From Daphnia pulex (taxonomy: Eukaryota; Arthropoda; Branchiopoda; Diplostraca; Daphniidae), in assembly GCF_021134715.1 (NCBI RefSeq), contig NC_060017.1, forward strand, positions 1,116,001 to 1,180,000: a stretch of DNA of 64,000 bases. The letters run 5' to 3'. The notes beneath the pieces were generated by a model. The model was given only the letters and a program-made list of their open reading frames with translations, had not been told where the DNA came from and ran no database searches. A program made the position numbers and the translations under genes. Shown here in pieces: positions 61,881-64,000 of this stretch. Within the stretch, counting starts at the first letter, position 1. The number at the start of each line of letters is the position of its first letter.

Positions 61881-63707
61881 CGTGTAGTTTGCTCCCAGTC
61901 ATGTTCGGCTCTAAAGATAGCCTGTAATCTCAAAACGTCTGCCGCTACGTTATGTAAACTATCGTGGGCAACAAACGTTTCGTTCCAATACTTCTCATCA
62001 CCAAGTGGCACAAAACCACTCTTGGTCGAGAAGTTAAATTTCGCATCAATATAAGTTCTTACATCTGGCACTTTCCAGAACTGAAGATATTGATTACATG
62101 CAGCCTCATTGCCAGTTGCTTTCTTCAATCGATCAAGAATAACTGGGTCAAAGGTATTACCTCTAGACCACCAGTAGTTAAAGTTCTTTTGTTCACTAAG
62201 ATCATTATTAGCTATTGGCACTGCAATGCCAGCCTTGGGCTTCATTGGATTCACCTTGAACGGCGTATAGTCAACAAAGTGGTGCCATCTGCCATATCGC
62301 CAAACAAGTCGAGCGACATCGGGATGCATATCGACCAGCATTTGGGACTTTTTAACAGTGCCTTCTGTTTTGTAGCCCGTCTCTTTGAATGTCTCGTTCT
62401 CGATGTTCTCGGCATGATAGAACTCAGCAGTATTGCCACCCTTCACGGTCTGAGTGTCTGCCTTGCCTTGTAGGAAAGCATTTAACTGGACGCATACGTC
62501 ACCGTCTTTCATTTCTCGCAGGCAGATATCCGTATCTTCATTGTAACGACCACGCCAGCGGTGCTTACAGTCGTTACGAATCAACAACGTAGAGTAGATA
62601 CGGGTGTTGGCAACATAAGCAGGATACTTCTGATCAGGCGAAATGAAGAAGCGGTACTGAGGACCAGCAATGTAGACGTTTCGTAACGGTCAACAAGTCT
62701 TCCATTACCTGAAAGCCTACACCACTCTCGAATCGAATACGTTGGTTTCAATTCAGACGATAGAAGTCCGAGATGTTGTCATCTAGTACCCAGTGGCCAG
62801 TTGCACCGATGCTGATAGAGTGGTCCCATGCATAGTTTCTAGCACGACCAGGGCCGTCGCCGTGATTGGAGAATGGTGCAACAATAAGTGTTACATACTG
62901 TCTCATATTAAACGTGTCAAGCGCCTTATCATAGCTCTCAAGGTCTTGAGGCTCATTCACAATATAGTGCGGAATCTCCATACGTAAAAGCGACCTAGAG
63001 GTAAACATTGTATCGGCACGACCCTTTGAGACGATGTAAATCGGATACTTAGTCAGAGTTCTGCCGTTTGGCTGAATCCAACGCAACAGCAGATTCTTAG
63101 TGATCTTCAGTTCTGGGTGCCAGATGCTCTTGGTCTTGTCAGCGACCTCTTGACCAATCTTAATAGAAAAGTCGTCATAGTCTTCCTTGCTACGGAACTT
63201 CATTGTGATAGTTCTGAAAGGAGTATTCTCATCTTGAACGAACTCAGGCATACCTAGCCAGTGTTGTCGCCACTTAATATCATCGAGGTCACTAGGATCA
63301 ATCGATACCTCGATATCGTCTAAAATGACCTGTGAGGGGTTGCGGCCCAAAAGCTGTTCTCCAGCAGGCAACTTTGCTTTATCGATTTCGACAACTGTAC
63401 CTACCTCATCTTTGAACAGGCTCAGAGCTTGATCTTCTAGATAATGATAAGTCTCTCGCATACTACCAGGAATCATCTGGTTAATCTTAGTGCAAAAGTC
63501 TGCCATATCATCAAGTTTTTTTAAGTGTACGTAAATACTCTTCCACACATCAGACTTAGGAGCTTTCTTAGCCTTGGTGTTGTCTTGCAAGACAACGTCC
63601 ATAGGCGTATCAAAGAAACTATCGAGGCTTACGCTGTACGAGTCGTTCTTACGGACGTTCGCATCCATGTAGTTGTCATAACCAGCACTCTCTTTCACAT
63701 CACTCAT
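61877..63707 (-). CDS. TET-associated-type glycosyltransferase (DNA base hypermodification), TGA and frameshifts
   Basis: N half to HWVLDDNISDFYRLN, TGA 62750-62748, NQRIRFESGVGFQVMED, then two single-base deletions near 62680 before VYIAGPQYRFFISPDQ, YVANTRIYSTLLIRNDCKHR, GRYNEDTDICLREMKDG and GKADTQTVKGGNTAEFYHAE. The DDN (61-65 kDa) plus RYNEDTD/LQGK-x-TQ-x-KGGNTAEFY signature is that of glycosyltransferases that act on oxidised methylcytosine in phages. About 610 codons. Confidence 0.65.
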
Positions 63708-63747
63708 TAAAGAACCCCATCAAGTCGTTAGATTGTTTACTTCTATC

Positions 63748-63775
63748 ATTGTAGCGTAAACTTACCAGGTTGTCA
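63748..63775 (-). promoter_or_regulatory. sigma70-like promoter
   Basis: Minus strand: TTGACA, 17 bp, TACAAT, upstream of the start at 63707. Confidence 0.55.
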
Positions 63776-63780
63776 ATAGC

Positions 63781-64000
63781 TTATTTCCAGTTGGTCAGGC
63801 TGTGCTTTTCCTTTGTCATCCTTGAAATCTCTAGGCGTTTTGCAGGCGAGATATCCATGAGACTTCTTACAGTGTCGGCAAAGACTTCATCCGATCAATC
63901 CTTACTCAGCTTAACGTAGTGTGATTAGTCAGCGGCAATAATCTCGCTTGAGTTGTTGCCAGACTGATCACACATCAGAATAAGAGGTACACCACAGCCT
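63781..64000 (-). CDS. Glycosyltransferase C-terminal end, partial, two in-frame stops
   Basis: The frame enters from the right edge: PLILMCDQSGNNSSEIIAAD, TAA, SHYVKLSKD, TGA, SDEVFADTVRSLMDISPAKR, ending HSLTNWK. The MDISPAKRLEIS-x-MT end is that of phage glycosyltransferases I recall beside DNA-modification genes. Partial and interrupted. Confidence 0.4.

Noticed and set aside
1-64000. Reassignment of TAA/TAG to Tyr or Gln (alternative genetic code)
   Set aside because: Several in-frame stops fit Tyr and others fit Gln, but Glu, Lys, Arg and Ser sites are also hit. TGA occurs too. Many genes end properly at TAA or TAG, and frameshifts accompany the stops. No tRNA with a CUA or UUA anticodon in a proper loop was found.

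Overview
This window is a stretch of a large T4-like (tevenvirus / cyanophage-like) myovirus genome. Almost every gene reads leftward on the minus strand. The diagnosis rests on gene content: a family B DNA polymerase (gp43-like), sliding clamp (gp45), clamp loader (gp44 and gp62), RegA, UvsX recombinase, DnaB-like helicase (gp41), primase (gp61), NrdA/NrdB, ThyX, dCMP deaminase, dUTPase and an ATP-dependent ligase. It is supported by T4-type late promoters (TATAAATA) before virion genes and consensus sigma70-like promoters (TTGACA-N16/17-TATAAT) before early genes and tRNAs. A bacterial host is certain. The permuted tmRNA, whose tag ends in ALAA, suggests but does not prove a proteobacterial host.

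Layout. 0-10.8 kb: tightly packed small early genes, many joined by ATGA overlaps. They include a paralogous family of about 75-residue proteins, a Lar-like zinc protein, a SWIM protein, an exoribonuclease-like protein, a P-loop kinase and an HExxH protein. 10.8-13.5 kb: first tRNA array, with odd tRNA-like RNAs and repeated stem-closed elements, then MazG-like and other small genes. 13.5-16.9 kb: RNase H-like protein, glycosyltransferase, LpxH-like phosphoesterase, a circularly permuted tmRNA gene with an ORF inside it, and tRNAs. 16.9-19.5 kb: virion/adhesin genes. 19.5-21.4 kb: tRNAs around a rubredoxin/rubrerythrin pair. 22-26.9 kb: fibre and collagen-like proteins and a papain-like protease. 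27-29.2 kb: last tRNAs. 29.2-36.4 kb: HD hydrolase, Dps, nucleotide metabolism and primase. 36.4-49.6 kb: structural and assembly genes, endolysin and secreted nuclease. A nested palindromic element lies at 38.4-39.1 kb. 49.8-61.4 kb: replication and recombination. 61.4-64 kb: nucleotide hydrolase-like gene and DNA-modification glycosyltransferases.

How the genes work together: the nucleotide genes (NrdA with an embedded glutaredoxin, NrdB, ThyX, dCMP deaminase, dUTPase, DUF5664/MazG-like) feed the replisome. A GIY-YIG ORF sits inside the clamp-loader operon. A glycosyltransferase of the TET-associated type suggests hypermodified DNA. The tRNAs and tmRNA supplement host translation. Rubredoxin, rubrerythrin, Dps and an HD ppGpp-hydrolase-like protein point to control of host stress and iron.

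A major caveat: well over 40 reading frames that look like single genes are interrupted by an in-frame stop (TAA, TAG or TGA) or a small indel. I annotate such genes at full inferred length and state each break. The residues expected at the stops differ (Y, E, K, R, S, Q), so sequencing error or real decay fits better than recoding. Family assignments come from reading motifs; no database search was run.
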